From Actinomyces sp. AC-20-1 (lineage in GTDB: Bacteria > Actinomycetota > Actinomycetes > Actinomycetales > Actinomycetaceae): DNA of 64,000 nt. The stretch spans positions 62,001-126,000 of the forward strand of contig NZ_JACJVC010000004.1 in the NCBI RefSeq assembly GCF_023369555.1. The letters run 5' to 3'. Of this stretch, positions 8,659 to 19,167 are shown in pieces. The position numbers were made by a program, and so were the translations under genes. The notes beneath the pieces were generated by a model. The model made no database searches. It was given only the letters and a program-made list of their open reading frames with translations, and was not told the origin of the DNA. The first letter of the stretch is position 1. Every line of letters starts with the position of its first letter.

Positions 8659-11439
8659 TCAGCGCTCGACGAGGACGGCGGCGGTGCGCCCGGGCAGGGT
8701 GAGGTCCCCGGTCACGGGCTCGAAGCGGGTGGAGCGCACGACGTCGTCGGCCCCGGTGCGCTGGATGTCGCTGAGCCTCAGGTAGCGGCCGGTGAGCTCG
8801 TCCACCCGCACCGTCACCGTCTCCGGGCGGGCGTTGAGGGCGACGACGACGCCGTCCAGCGCCGGGTCGATGTCCAGGTCGCCGCCGCCGTCGTCCACGA
8901 CCATGACGATGACGCCGGGCACGCCCCGCTCCCCGGACAGGGGGAAGGAGACGCGCTCGCGCACGAGCTCGGCCGAGCCGAGGGTGAGCAGCGGGGTCGA
9001 GCGTCGCAGGCGCAGCAGGTCGAGGGCCATCTCGCGGGCCTTGGCGACGTCCTCGGGGCGCGGGCGCAGGTCCTCGTGCATGAGCAGGTCGGCCTGGATG
9101 AGCCAGCGGTCGAAGTTGCGCTCGGCCGGCGGCAGGCCCCGGCCCCAGCCGGTGTCCTGCCCGGTCCAGTCGATGGCGTTGAAGTGGTCGCCGGAGTTGT
9201 AGGAGTCGCGGTCCAGGGACTTCGAGCGCAGCAGCTCGGTGCCCGCAGCCCAGAAGCAGGGGGTCTGGCCGAGGGTCACGGCCGCGAGGGCGAGGACCTG
9301 GGCGCGCACGCGCTGGTCCATGGGGGTGGTGGAGGGCAGCTTGTAGGCGAGCCAGTCGAAGAGGGCCTCGTCGTCGTGGGACTCGACGTAGGCGATGGAG
9401 TCGACGGGCTCGTCGCCGTAGGCGGCCGCCCCGTGCCCGTAGCCGGGCCCGCCCGCCGCGCGCAGGTTGCCGGCGAGGGAGAGCTGGACGAGCTCGGTGC
9501 GCCAGGCGAGGTCTCGGGCGGCGGCCTCGGCCGGGCGCTCCTCCTGCTCGTTGGGGTCGACGACGGCGCCGGTGGCCAGCCCCTGGCCCACCCGCAGGTC
9601 GGGCAGGAAGCGCTCGCCCAGCAGGCCGTCGCGCACCCGGTCGTTGAAGGTGCCGATGCGCAGGAGGCCGCCGTCGGGGCCGGAGCCGACCTGCCCCTGG
9701 ACGGCCCGGCGGTAGCTGCGGCTGCCGGAGGCCTTGTGGACCTCCCAGCCCTCGCCGTACAGGAAGACGGGGTGCCCGACGGCGTCGTCCTCGACCTCGT
9801 CCAGCGCCCGGCGCAGGGCGCTCATGGTGGCGGTGGAGTGGTAGCCCATGAGGTCGAAGCGGAAGCCGTCCACGCGGTAGTCGCGCACCCACCCGACGCA
9901 GGCGTCGATCATGAGCCGCTCGGCCATCGCCCTCTCGGTGGCGACGTCGTGGCAGCAGGTGAAGCCCTCACCACGGCCGGCGGCGTCCAGGCGGTGGTAG
10001 TAGCCGGGGACGACGCGGTCGAGGACGGAGTGCTCCCCCTGGCCGCCGTCGGCGGTGTGGTTGAAGACCTGGTCGAGGACGACCTGCAGGCCCATGCCGT
10101 GCAGGGCGCCGATCATCGCCCGCAGCTCACGGGTGCGCGCGCCGCCGTCCTGACGGCCCTCGCGGGCGTAGGAGCCCTCCGGGGCCATCCAGTGGTAGGG
10201 GTCGTAGCCCCAGTTGTAGGCGTCGCGGTCGGCGACGGCGGCGACGGCGGCCTGCGGGCGCCGGGAGGCGGGCGTGGTGCCGGCGGGGATCTCGGGCACG
10301 CTCTGGTCCGCACGGTCCTCGGGGACGCTGGAGAAGTCGAAGACGGGCAGGAGGTGGATCGTGTCGATGCCGGCGGCGGCGAGCGCACGCAGGTGCCGGG
10401 TGCCGGCCGAGTCGACGCCGAAGGCCGCGTAGGTGCCGCGCAGGGCGGCGGGGACGGTGCGGTCCGCGGCGGAGAAGTCGCGCACGTGGAGCTCGTAGAT
10501 GGCGCGGGCGCTGTCCTGGGCGACGACGGGCGGCAGGTTCTCCACCCAGACGCTGGGTTTGAGGGCGCGCTGCTCGAGGTCGACGGCGACGCTGCGCCGC
10601 GAGTCGCGGGTGAGGGCGCGCGAGCACGGGTCGGTCACGAGGTTCGTCTCGACGCGGCCGGTGTCGGGGACGTAGACCTCGACCTCCCACAGGTACTGGC
10701 AGCCGGGTCTGAGGCCGGCCGCCGACGAGGCCCCGGCACTGACCTCCCAGCGCCCGTCCCAGGTGCCGAGGGCGCCGCCGGCGGGGGCGCGGCTGGCGGT
10801 GGTGCGCACGGGGGCGGCGTCGACGTCGGGCACGGAGCCGGTGGGGTCGCCCGTGTCCCAGGTGAGCAGGGTGACGCAGCGGGCAGTGGGGGCCCACAGC
10901 GCGAAGGCGGGGGCGCCATCGGGCTCCTCGAACCAGGTGCCGAGCGGGGCGGAGCCGTCACGGGCGGCGGCGGCCTCGCCCCAGAGCCTGTCGATGACGG
11001 GCCAGGTCTGCACGCCGGTGAAGGCGGTGACCCACCCGGCGGCGGCGCGCTGGACGACGGCGACCTGCCCGGCGAGCAGCTTCACGACGTCCTCGCGCTC
11101 CAGGCGGGGGGCGCCGGTCTCGTCGAGGAGGCTGAGGGCGAGGTAGCCCTCCAGCTGGGGGTGGGTGGTGACGATGTCCTCGTCCAGCGTGCCGACCGGG
11201 CGCAGGGGGACCTCGTAGCCGTCGTCGCCCAGGTGCAGGACGCCCTCCTTCAGGCGCACGGAGCCGGTGGGCGAGGTGAGCAGGCCCAGGCGCAGGGCGG
11301 TCTCGTGGGTGCCAGCGGGGACGAGCTCGGGGGGCCAGGCGAGGGTGGTGGCGTCGACCCAGTAGGCGCGTGAGCCGTCGGTGCCGGGGACGGTGTGCGC
11401 GATGGGGGCCTCGTGGTGGACGTGCGCGGTGGGGGTCAT
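8659..11439 (-). CDS. pulA: Pullulanase-type alpha-1,6-glucosidase
   Basis: 926-residue GH13 debranching enzyme that hydrolyses alpha-1,6 branches in glycogen or pullulan-type glucans. Visible: N-terminal beta-domains, a CBM48-like region (DGAPAFALWAPTARCVTLLTWD), YNWGYDPYHWMAPEGSYA typical of pullulanases, then GH13 conserved regions VVLDQVFNHT (I), GFRFDLMGYHS (II, nucleophile Asp), LYGEGWE (III, acid/base Glu) and YVESHDDEALFDW (IV). No signal peptide, so probably cytoplasmic, acting in glycogen turnover with the phosphoglucomutase encoded elsewhere in the window. Start taken at ATG 11439 (MTPTAHVHH), with AGGAAGG upstream; the longer in-frame extension to 11682 reads through low-complexity antisense sequence. 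Confidence 0.9.
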   Translation of the reverse strand: MTPTAHVHHEAPIAHTVPGTDGSRAYWVDATTLAWPPELVPAGTHETALRLGLLTSPTGSVRLKEGVLHLGDDGYEVPLRPVGTLDEDIVTTHPQLEGYLALSLLDETGAPRLEREDVVKLLAGQVAVVQRAAAGWVTAFTGVQTWPVIDRLWGEAAAARDGSAPLGTWFEEPDGAPAFALWAPTARCVTLLTWDTGDPTGSVPDVDAAPVRTTASRAPAGGALGTWDGRWEVSAGASSAAGLRPGCQYLWEVEVYVPDTGRVETNLVTDPCSRALTRDSRRSVAVDLEQRALKPSVWVENLPPVVAQDSARAIYELHVRDFSAADRTVPAALRGTYAAFGVDSAGTRHLRALAAAGIDTIHLLPVFDFSSVPEDRADQSVPEIPAGTTPASRRPQAAVAAVADRDAYNWGYDPYHWMAPEGSYAREGRQDGGARTRELRAMIGALHGMGLQVVLDQVFNHTADGGQGEHSVLDRVVPGYYHRLDAAGRGEGFTCCHDVATERAMAERLMIDACVGWVRDYRVDGFRFDLMGYHSTATMSALRRALDEVEDDAVGHPVFLYGEGWEVHKASGSRSYRRAVQGQVGSGPDGGLLRIGTFNDRVRDGLLGERFLPDLRVGQGLATGAVVDPNEQEERPAEAAARDLAWRTELVQLSLAGNLRAAGGPGYGHGAAAYGDEPVDSIAYVESHDDEALFDWLAYKLPSTTPMDQRVRAQVLALAAVTLGQTPCFWAAGTELLRSKSLDRDSYNSGDHFNAIDWTGQDTGWGRGLPPAERNFDRWLIQADLLMHEDLRPRPEDVAKAREMALDLLRLRRSTPLLTLGSAELVRERVSFPLSGERGVPGVIVMVVDDGGGDLDIDPALDGVVVALNARPETVTVRVDELTGRYLRLSDIQRTGADDVVRSTRFEPVTGDLTLPGRTAAVLVER

Positions 11440-11539
11440 CGTCTTCGGCCTTCCTGGCGTGCGGAGGGAGCGTGTCCTGCCCCGGGTCCACTTTGGCACG
11501 CCGGCCCCGGGCCCGCCAGCGCCGCGCGACGAGACGGCG

Positions 11540-11570
11540 TTGACACCGGCACCGTCACGCCCCCTACCCT
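11540..11570 (+). promoter_or_regulatory. Promoter of the MRMR leader peptide / PLP-enzyme transcript
   Basis: TTGACA at 11540-11545 and TACCCT at 11565-11570, 19 bp apart, the latter ending 6 bases before the ATG of the leader ORF. Transcription would therefore start at or next to that ATG. Confidence 0.55.
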
Positions 11571-11576
11571 GCGGCC

Positions 11577-11651
11577 ATGACTGCTGCGACCGCCTCGACC
11601 CGCACCCGTGCCGTGCGTCCCGTCGTCGTGCGTCGAATGCGCATGCGCTGA
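11577..11651 (+). CDS. Putative leaderless regulatory leader peptide ending in RRMRMR
   Basis: 24-codon ORF (ATG 11577, TGA 11649-11651), too short for usual gene calls. It is arginine- and threonine-rich and ends in RRMRMR, with two Met codons in its last four sense codons. It sits 160 bp before a methionine/cysteine-metabolism PLP enzyme and starts just after a good promoter, so it would be translated from the first base of the mRNA. Downstream hairpins (11695-11710; GTGGCG 11762-11767 with CGCCAC 11789-11794) end just before the enzyme's AGGAG site. Ribosome stalling at the Met/Arg codons controlling those hairpins is an inference. Confidence 0.5.
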   Translation: MTAATASTRTRAVRPVVVRRMRMR

Positions 11652-11810
11652 CAGCGCCAGCCGTCGCCGTCCGACCACTCACGGCTAGAGCACCGAGGCA
11701 CCTGCGCCTCGTCGAGCTCCGCGGGCCCCGCCCGTGTCCCCCTTGTCAACGCCATCGCGCCGTGGCGCCCCGTGCGCGCCCGGCACCCCGCCACCCACCA
11801 GGAGACTCGC

Positions 11811-13010
11811 ATGACCGCGCCTGAGCCCCCGGTCCCCGCCGACAACACCCACGGCCCGCGCACCGCCCCCGTCCACCACCACCCCTCCTGGCAGGACGCC
11901 CGGGTCCAGCAGGAGTGGGGCCTCGACACGGTGCTCGCGCACGTCGGCACGGCCACCGACCCGGCCACCGGCGCCATCACGACCCCGATCCACCTGTCCA
12001 CCGCCTACGGCCACCCGGGGCTGCACCAGTCCACCGGCTACGACTATGCGCGCACGGCCTCCCCCACCCGCGACATCCTCCAGGACGCGCTGGCCCGCCT
12101 CGACCACGGCACCGCCTCCTTCGCGACGGCGACCGGCATGGCGGCCCTGCAGCTCACGGTGGAGGCCCTGGCCCCGCACGGCGTGAGGATCGTGGCCCTG
12201 GAGGACCTGTATGGCGGCTCCTTCCGCTACCTGCAGGTCCTGGCCGAGACCGGGGCCCACGACGTCGACCTCGCGCTCGGGGCGCAGGGGCTGCGCCAGG
12301 CGCTGACTCGCCCCGCTGCGCTGGTCATCATCGAGACGCCGACGAACCCGATGATGGAGCAGCTCGACGTCGCCGAGGTCGCGGCGTGGGCGCACGCCGC
12401 CGGGGCGCTGCTCGTCGTCGACAACACGTTCTTCACGCCGGTCATCCTGCGGCCGCTGGATGAGGGGGCCGACGTCGTCCTGTACTCGGCGACGAAGTAC
12501 CTGGGCGGGCACAACGACGTCTCCGCGGGCGTCGTCACCGTGAGGGACCAGGTGCTGGGGGAGCGTCTGCAGTACCGGCTCAACACGACCGGTGCGACGC
12601 TCGACCCCTTCAGCTCCTTCCTCCTGCTGCGCGGCCTCAAGACGCTGTCCCTGCGCCTGGCGCGCCACGAGGAGAACGCGAGGCGGGTGGTGGCCTTCCT
12701 CGAGTCCTCTCCCGCGGTGACCCGGGTGCTCTACCCGGGGCGCTCGGGCATGGTGTCCTTCGACGTCGCGCCGGAGGTGGACATCGCGGTGCTGCTGGGG
12801 TCGGTGCGGGTCTTCACCTTCGCCGAGTCCCTCGGCGGGGTGGAGTCGCTGGTGACGTGTCCGAGCGTGCAGACGCACGCGGACGTCCCGCCTCAGACGC
12901 GTGCGCGCTACGGGCTCACGGACCGGCTGCTGCGTCTGAGCGTGGGGATCGAGGACGCCGAGGACCTCGTGGCGGACCTGTGTCAGGCTCTCGGGGCGGC
13001 GACCGCCTGA
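11811..13010 (+). CDS. Cys/Met metabolism PLP-dependent enzyme (cystathionine gamma-synthase or lyase family)
   Basis: 399-residue fold-type I PLP enzyme of the transsulfuration family. Motifs: YDYARTASPTRDILQDALARLDHG near the N-terminus, ATGMAAL, ETPTNPMMEQLDV, VVDNTFFTP, and the PLP lysine in YSATKYLGGHND (about K229). The family includes cystathionine gamma-synthase, beta-lyase, gamma-lyase and O-acetylhomoserine sulfhydrylase; sequence alone does not decide the reaction. The retained RLS-VGIEDAEDLVADL C-terminus fits synthases and lyases. Start at ATG 11811 is supported by AGGAG at 11800-11804. The leader peptide upstream suggests control by methionine supply. Confidence 0.88.
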   Translation: MTAPEPPVPADNTHGPRTAPVHHHPSWQDARVQQEWGLDTVLAHVGTATDPATGAITTPIHLSTAYGHPGLHQSTGYDYARTASPTRDILQDALARLDHGTASFATATGMAALQLTVEALAPHGVRIVALEDLYGGSFRYLQVLAETGAHDVDLALGAQGLRQALTRPAALVIIETPTNPMMEQLDVAEVAAWAHAAGALLVVDNTFFTPVILRPLDEGADVVLYSATKYLGGHNDVSAGVVTVRDQVLGERLQYRLNTTGATLDPFSSFLLLRGLKTLSLRLARHEENARRVVAFLESSPAVTRVLYPGRSGMVSFDVAPEVDIAVLLGSVRVFTFAESLGGVESLVTCPSVQTHADVPPQTRARYGLTDRLLRLSVGIEDAEDLVADLCQALGAATA

Positions 13011-13012
13011 GG

Positions 13013-13081
13013 CCGGGCCCGGTGGCGCCGCGCACCGGACCCGGACGGCGGGCTCACCGCTGGGGCGGTCGGCCCGCCGTC
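13013..13081. terminator. Paired hairpins between the PLP enzyme and guaB1
   Basis: Two consecutive strong stems separate the convergent genes: CCGGGCCCGGTG (13013-13024) with CACCGGACCCGG (13033-13044), and GACGGCGGGC (13044-13053) with GCCCGCCGTC (13072-13081). Likely a bidirectional terminator. Confidence 0.6.
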
Positions 13082-13082
13082 G

Positions 13083-14664
<1,582 letters not shown>

Positions 14665-14665
<1 letters not shown>

Positions 14666-14740
14666 GGTGCGCCCGAAGGGACTCGAACCCCCAACCTTCT
14701 GATCCGTAGTCAGATGCTCTATCCATTGAGCTACAGGCGC
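14665..14740 (-). tRNA. tRNA-Arg (ACG)
   Basis: 76 nt including an encoded CCA. On the minus strand the acceptor arms GCGCCTG and CGGGCGC pair (with one G-T), the anticodon loop is CTACGGA (anticodon ACG), and the T-arm holds GGTTCGAGTCC. ACG is normally edited to ICG and reads CGN codons. Confidence 0.95.
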
Positions 14741-14977
14741 ATGTCGTTTCCGACAAGCAGGAAGACTACTCGCGCCGCCCAGGGGCCACAAATCCACGGC
14801 CCGTGAGCCTGCGCACAGCGGCTGCCTCCATCGGCCAGGTCCTGCGCAACTGCTCCGCGACGGCGAGAGCGCGCAGAAGGTGGAGACGGAGGACGTTCAC
14901 CGCCTCTCTTGCCCCCTCACACCCTCGCCTGTACGGGATACTGCCCCTGACAGAACCGTCACGAGAAGAGGGGTGTC

Positions 14978-15196
14978 ATGACTGAGCCCGTGCGATACCT
15001 GTCCGTAGCGGACGTGGCCCGGCTACTCGGGGTGACCGGCTCAACGGTACGCAGCTACATGGTGCAGGGCCGACTGCCTGAACCAGCGGTCATCGTCGGC
15101 CTCGAGCGTGAGTCTCGCGGCTGGACACGCGAGAGCATCGAGGAGTGGAACGCGAGCCGTCCCGGACGTGGGGCGCGCACCGACCTGCGCCGCTGA
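14978..15196 (+). CDS. Small helix-turn-helix DNA-binding protein
   Basis: 72 residues. LSVADVARLLGVTGSTVRSYMVQGRLPEPAVIVG is a MerR/excisionase-like HTH_17 domain, and W48 with the IEEWNASRPGRG tail matches small AlpA/excisionase-type regulators that read prophage or plasmid promoters. AGAGGGG lies 8-12 bases before the ATG. It stands alone between tRNA-Arg and tRNA-Ser genes. A role as excisionase would need a nearby integrase, and none is in the window. Confidence 0.75.
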   Translation: MTEPVRYLSVADVARLLGVTGSTVRSYMVQGRLPEPAVIVGLERESRGWTRESIEEWNASRPGRGARTDLRR

Positions 15197-15390
15197 GACA
15201 CACCAGGTACCGTCCCCATCAGGATCCCGTAGGGGCGGTGGCACGGACCGACCCTCTCACCACTCTTGACCCTTCGGGGTCTGGCGGGGCACACTAGGTC
15301 CTGCCCCCGCATTACGGTGCGGTGCGGAAGTAAACGCCGGAGTTCCTGTGTCGACATAGGGCCCGGCGTTCGCGCTGCCTGCGGTGCTCT

Positions 15391-15558
15391 CTATGCCAGG
15401 CTCACGTGCTCGACCCGCACCCTGTGGGCCAGGTGCTCCCAGGCACGGGCGTCGCCAGCCAGAGAGTCACCGTAGGCTCCGACCACCTGGTCCGGCACCC
15501 ACAGGCGTGGTTCGTCGCTTCCGTAGACGTGCGAGAGTGCCAGGCTGCCGATGACGTT
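15391..15558 (-). pseudogene. C-terminal gene remnant (DUF3800-like tail)
   Basis: The 467-bp gap between the HTH gene and tRNA-Ser(GCT) holds about 56 codons on the minus strand with clean GC-rich third positions, ending at TAG 15391-15393. The peptide (VIGSLALSHVYGSDEPRLWVPDQVVGAYGDSLAG...) has the look of a protein C-terminus; LWVPDQVVGAYGDSL recalls the end of DUF3800-type proteins, a resemblance from memory only. Upstream of codon 1 the frame becomes low complexity and no good start is seen. Probably a truncated gene. The rest of the gap shows nothing clear. Confidence 0.4.
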
Positions 15559-15663
15559 GGAGCGCCGATGAGGCGCACGGCAGGGCCTTCTCACGACAGG
15601 CGCCATGGACCATGGACGCCAGCACACAGAACCCCGGGAGCCTTGCAGCGTCCCGGGGCCGGG

Positions 15664-15753
15664 TGGCGGAGATGGGGGGATTCGAACCCCCGAGGGGTTT
15701 TATCCCCAACTTTCTTAGCAGGAAAGCGCACTAGGCCACTATGCGACATCTCC
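15664..15753 (-). tRNA. tRNA-Ser (GCT)
   Basis: 90 nt including an encoded CCA. Minus-strand acceptor GGAGATG pairs with CATCTCC, anticodon loop CTGCTAA (anticodon GCT), a long variable arm typical of tRNA-Ser, and the T-loop GGTTCGAATCC. Confidence 0.95.
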
Positions 15754-15939
15754 GTGCTCGGGTGAGCAGCCCGCATGAGCGAGCGTGGGCAGCCTACCGG
15801 CCCGGGGCCCCGGCGGGCAAACCTGGGACGCCTGCGATCCCGGCCACTGTCCCGCAGCCGCCGTGGTCCGCCACCCCGTCATCCACGGCCCACCACAGAC
15901 GACAGGAGGAGGGCCTCCGACCGGACGCCCTCTCGCCAG

Positions 15940-16025
15940 CGGAGCGGGAGGGATTCGAACCCCCGGTGCGCCAGGCGCACAGCGGTTTTCAAGACCGCCA
16001 CATTCGGCCACTCTGTCACCGCTCC
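15940..16025 (-). tRNA. tRNA-Ser (TGA)
   Basis: 86 nt without an encoded CCA. Minus-strand acceptor GGAGCGG pairs with CCGCTCC, anticodon loop CTTGAAA (anticodon TGA), a long variable arm and the T-loop GGTTCGAATCC. It reads UCN codons. Confidence 0.95.
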
Positions 16026-16081
16026 AGTGCCCTCGCGGGCAGGGTGAGACTACCATCCGGCGCCGGCCCGCCGGCCCCGGC

Positions 16082-17428
16082 TCAGCCCCAGCTGATGATG
16101 CCGCGCCGGCGCGGCTGCGCACGCGCGGGCACCGGCGAGGCCGGGTCGTCCAGGCGCCCCTCGGCGAGCGCCTGCCCGAGGCACGGCCACACGGGCACGC
16201 GGGGCATGAGCGTGGCCTGCAGGGCGTGGTAGATGTCCGGGTGCCCCTCCCAGGTGCGCGTGGAGGGGCGGTTGTCCTGGTCGAGCTCGTGGGTCCACAC
16301 GCCCGGCGCCTCGATGAGGTACTGCTCGGCGTAGTCGATCCAGGAGCGGTAGCAGTGCTCGTAGTGCTCGACCTCGATCTCGCCGCGGCCGTCGTCGAGC
16401 AGGGCGCGGCGGATGGCGGCGGCGGCGCTGATGCCCTCGCAGACCACCCAGTGCATGCGCTCGTGGACCACCGGCACGCCGTCGAAACCGGTCGTGTAGA
16501 CGAAGCCGGGGCCGCCGTCGACGCGCCAGGCGTCTGAGCGGGCCCGGTCGAAGAGCTCCTCGGCGGCGTCGAGCATCCAGTCCGGTGTGGGCAGGGAGCG
16601 GTGGACCAGGGCGGAGCGGGCCTGGACGGTCAGGCGCGCCCACTCCAGGCCGTGGCCGGGGGTGACGCCGTAGGGGCGGAAGGGGTGCGCCGGCTGGTCC
16701 TTGTGGTAGTCGAGGCGGGGGCGCCAGGAGGTGTCGTAGTGCTCGGGCAGGCGCCAGTCGTGGGCGCGGGCCTGGACGTTGACGGCGTGGTCGAGGATCT
16801 GGACGGCGCGGGTGAGCCACGTGATGTCGCCGGTGACGTCGGTGACGGCGAGGTAGGCCTCGACGGTGTGCATGGCGGCGTTGATGCCGCGGTAGTCCTC
16901 AGGGTCGGTGAAGTCGGCGGCGTAGGACTCCACCGGCATCCCGTAGGTGTCGTCCCACCAGCGGCGCTCCTGGGCGGCGAGGGCCTCGCGCAGGAGCTCC
17001 TGCGCGCCCGGCCGGTTCGCGGCGGTGGCGGTGGCGGCGGCGAGGACGACGAAGGCGTGCTGGTAGCACTCCTTGCGGCCGGCCGGGTCGGCGGGCACGC
17101 CATGGCCGTCGGCGTCGAGCTCGTGCTCGACAGCGGAGTGCCACCCGCCGTTGACGTGGTCGCGCAGGGCCCTGTTCAGGGCGCGCACGCCGTGGTCGGC
17201 GTAGCGCCGGCAGCCGGGGACGCCCATGAGGGCGCCGAGGGAGAAGGCGTAGGTCATGCGGCCGGTGATCCACAGCTCGACGGGGTGCGTGGTGTCCACC
17301 GTGCCGTCCTCGCCGATCCACCCGAAGCCGGCGGGCACGGCGGCGGCGCGCGCGTAGCGCAGCAGGGCGTGCGTCTCCTCGGCCAGCCAGCGGTTGTGCT
17401 CGGGCGCGCCGAACCATCCCAGACCCAT
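16082..17428 (-). CDS. AGE-family sugar epimerase/isomerase
   Basis: 448-residue (alpha/alpha)6-barrel protein of the N-acylglucosamine 2-epimerase family, which includes mannose and sulfoquinovose isomerases (YihS type). Recognisable: NRWLAEETHALLRYAR, TYAFSLGALMG, GGWHSAVEHELDADGHGVPADP, YQHAFVVLAAATA, INAAMHTVEAYLAVTDVTGD and WEGHPDIYHALQATLMP. Conserved histidines in HTVEAYL and the late HPDIYHA motif are active-site candidates. AAGGAGAT precedes the ATG at 17428. It follows the sugar-binding lipoprotein gene by 209 bp on the same strand; interconversion of an imported hexose is plausible, but the substrate is unknown. Confidence 0.85.
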   Translation of the reverse strand: MGLGWFGAPEHNRWLAEETHALLRYARAAAVPAGFGWIGEDGTVDTTHPVELWITGRMTYAFSLGALMGVPGCRRYADHGVRALNRALRDHVNGGWHSAVEHELDADGHGVPADPAGRKECYQHAFVVLAAATATAANRPGAQELLREALAAQERRWWDDTYGMPVESYAADFTDPEDYRGINAAMHTVEAYLAVTDVTGDITWLTRAVQILDHAVNVQARAHDWRLPEHYDTSWRPRLDYHKDQPAHPFRPYGVTPGHGLEWARLTVQARSALVHRSLPTPDWMLDAAEELFDRARSDAWRVDGGPGFVYTTGFDGVPVVHERMHWVVCEGISAAAAIRRALLDDGRGEIEVEHYEHCYRSWIDYAEQYLIEAPGVWTHELDQDNRPSTRTWEGHPDIYHALQATLMPRVPVWPCLGQALAEGRLDDPASPVPARAQPRRRGIISWG

Positions 17429-17637
17429 GACGATCTCCTTTGATGCGCGGGCCGACGACGGCGTCCGGCCTCTGGGCGGAACGCTATCGCAGCGCCGCGC
17501 CCCCTCGTGCCGGTTCCTGCGGCGTCAATACGGCGGGGCTGCGGCCCGTACCAGGGGGTCCGACGGCGCTCCCTCAGCCGCTGCCCCATCCGCCGCCCCG
17601 GCGGTCCACCCGTCAGCCGGTCCGACGGCGGGGCCGA

Positions 17638-19167
17638 TCAGCGCTCCTCGGGCCAGGCGTCGTCGGCCCGGCCGAGGGCGTCGGCGGCGGTGCGCTCACC
17701 CACGGCCCATCCCGTGAGGGCGTCCCACAGGGCACGGGTGCCCACCTGGGAGGGCATCATGTCGGAGGCGTCGAAGCGGATGACGGACTGGCGCGACTGG
17801 AGGATGTCGGAGGCGGCTTCGGCAACCGGGGAGGAGGCCTCGACGCCGCGCGCCCCCCGGTTGGCGGAGGCGACCCCGCCCATCGCGACCCGCTCGGCGG
17901 CCCACTGGGCGCTCGTGAGGTAGCTCATGACGGCGGTCCTGGCGTCGCTCGGGGCACCGGCGGTCGCGGCGTCGGAGCCGTGCGCGAGGGCCACGAGGTA
18001 GTCCCCGCCGACGAGGACGGCCCTCTCGCCGTCGTCGACCGACGGCAGCAGGAAGGTGGACACGCCGTCGGCCCGGGTGTCCCTGCCGTCTGTCACGACG
18101 GTGCCCGCGGGCAGCAGGGTCTCGAAGGAGCTGGAGGCGTGGAGCATGAGGCAGGAGCCGGAGACGAGCTGCTCCCCGGCCTGCTCGACCGTGGTGGTGA
18201 CGGCGCCCTGCCCTCCTCCGGCGACGTGGCCCTCGGCCAGGAGCAGCTGGCCGAGGGCGTTGAGGGCCTGCACGGCCCGGCGGTCGTCGAGCGGGACCTC
18301 GTGCCCCGCCCAGGCGTCGTAGGCGGTGGTGCCCTCGGTGGCGAGCAGGGCGTCCTCGAGCCAGTCGGACAGAGGCCAGCCGGTGGTGGCGCCGTCGGCG
18401 GCGCCCACGCACCAGGGGGCGACGTCGCCGTCGGGGTGGTCCTCGACGACCTGCCGGGTGAGGGCGAGCAGGTCCTCCCAGGTCTCGGGGACCTCGTACC
18501 CGGCCCGGGCGAAGGCGGCGGGCGAGTACCAGACGAAGGACTTGACGCTGGCCATGAGGGGGGCGGCGTAGAGGGTGCCGTCGACGGTGCCGGCCCGGGC
18601 CCACACGTCCTCCCAGCCGAGCTCGGTGTTGGCGGCGACGACCTCGGGCGCCTCGGTGACGAGCCCGGCCCTGACGAGCTCGGTGATGAGGCCGGGCTGG
18701 GGGACGACGGCGAGGTCCGCGGTCACGGGGTCCGCGACCTGGGCTGCGCCACCTGCGCTGGTCCCGGGCCCGGTGGTCTCAGGGCCGGCGGCCTCGGACT
18801 CGGCCGTGGGCGGTGCGCCCGCCGTGCCGGTGGGTGGCGACGCCGGGGCGGGCAGATGGGCGCGCAGGCTCTCCTCGAGCGTGTCGGAGCCCTCCTGCAC
18901 GACGCTGATCCCGGTGCACTCGGAGAAGGCGGCGAGGGAGGCGTCGAAGGCGGCCGCCTCCTCACCCGTGAAGGGGGTGGCGATGGTGACGGTGGTGCCC
19001 TGCGGGAAGGTGCCGTAGACCGTGGTGAGGGCGGCGCAGGTGGTGGCGGCATCGGTGGCGCCGGGGCCGGCCTCGTCGGTGGCTCCGGTGGCGCAGCCGG
19101 CCAGCGCCGCCCCGGCCAGGGCGAGGGAGCAGGCGGCGGCCGCGGCGCGGCGCAGGTCGGGGCTCAT
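17638..19167 (-). CDS. Extracellular solute-binding lipoprotein (sugar ABC type)
   Basis: 509 residues. A basic N-terminus, hydrophobic stretch and lipobox L-A-G-C25 mark a lipoprotein. The mature part looks like a family 1 solute-binding protein (VTIATPFTGEEAAAFDASLAAFSECTGISV, ADLAVVPQPGLITELVRAGLV, YAAPLMASVKSFVWYSPAAFARAGYEVPETWEDLLAL). An acidic, Pro/Thr-rich insertion lies at about 105-140. ATG at 19167 overlaps the stop of the HAD gene (ATGA), so the start is firm and the two are coupled. No permease or ATPase genes follow, which is unusual; it may use a transporter encoded elsewhere. Confidence 0.85.
   Translation of the reverse strand: MSPDLRRAAAAACSLALAGAALAGCATGATDEAGPGATDAATTCAALTTVYGTFPQGTTVTIATPFTGEEAAAFDASLAAFSECTGISVVQEGSDTLEESLRAHLPAPASPPTGTAGAPPTAESEAAGPETTGPGTSAGGAAQVADPVTADLAVVPQPGLITELVRAGLVTEAPEVVAANTELGWEDVWARAGTVDGTLYAAPLMASVKSFVWYSPAAFARAGYEVPETWEDLLALTRQVVEDHPDGDVAPWCVGAADGATTGWPLSDWLEDALLATEGTTAYDAWAGHEVPLDDRRAVQALNALGQLLLAEGHVAGGGQGAVTTTVEQAGEQLVSGSCLMLHASSSFETLLPAGTVVTDGRDTRADGVSTFLLPSVDDGERAVLVGGDYLVALAHGSDAATAGAPSDARTAVMSYLTSAQWAAERVAMGGVASANRGARGVEASSPVAEAASDILQSRQSVIRFDASDMMPSQVGTRALWDALTGWAVGERTAADALGRADDAWPEER

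Noticed and set aside
14803-14985. 60-residue ORF after tRNA-Arg
   Set aside because: Arg-rich, no start signals, overlaps the start of the HTH gene.
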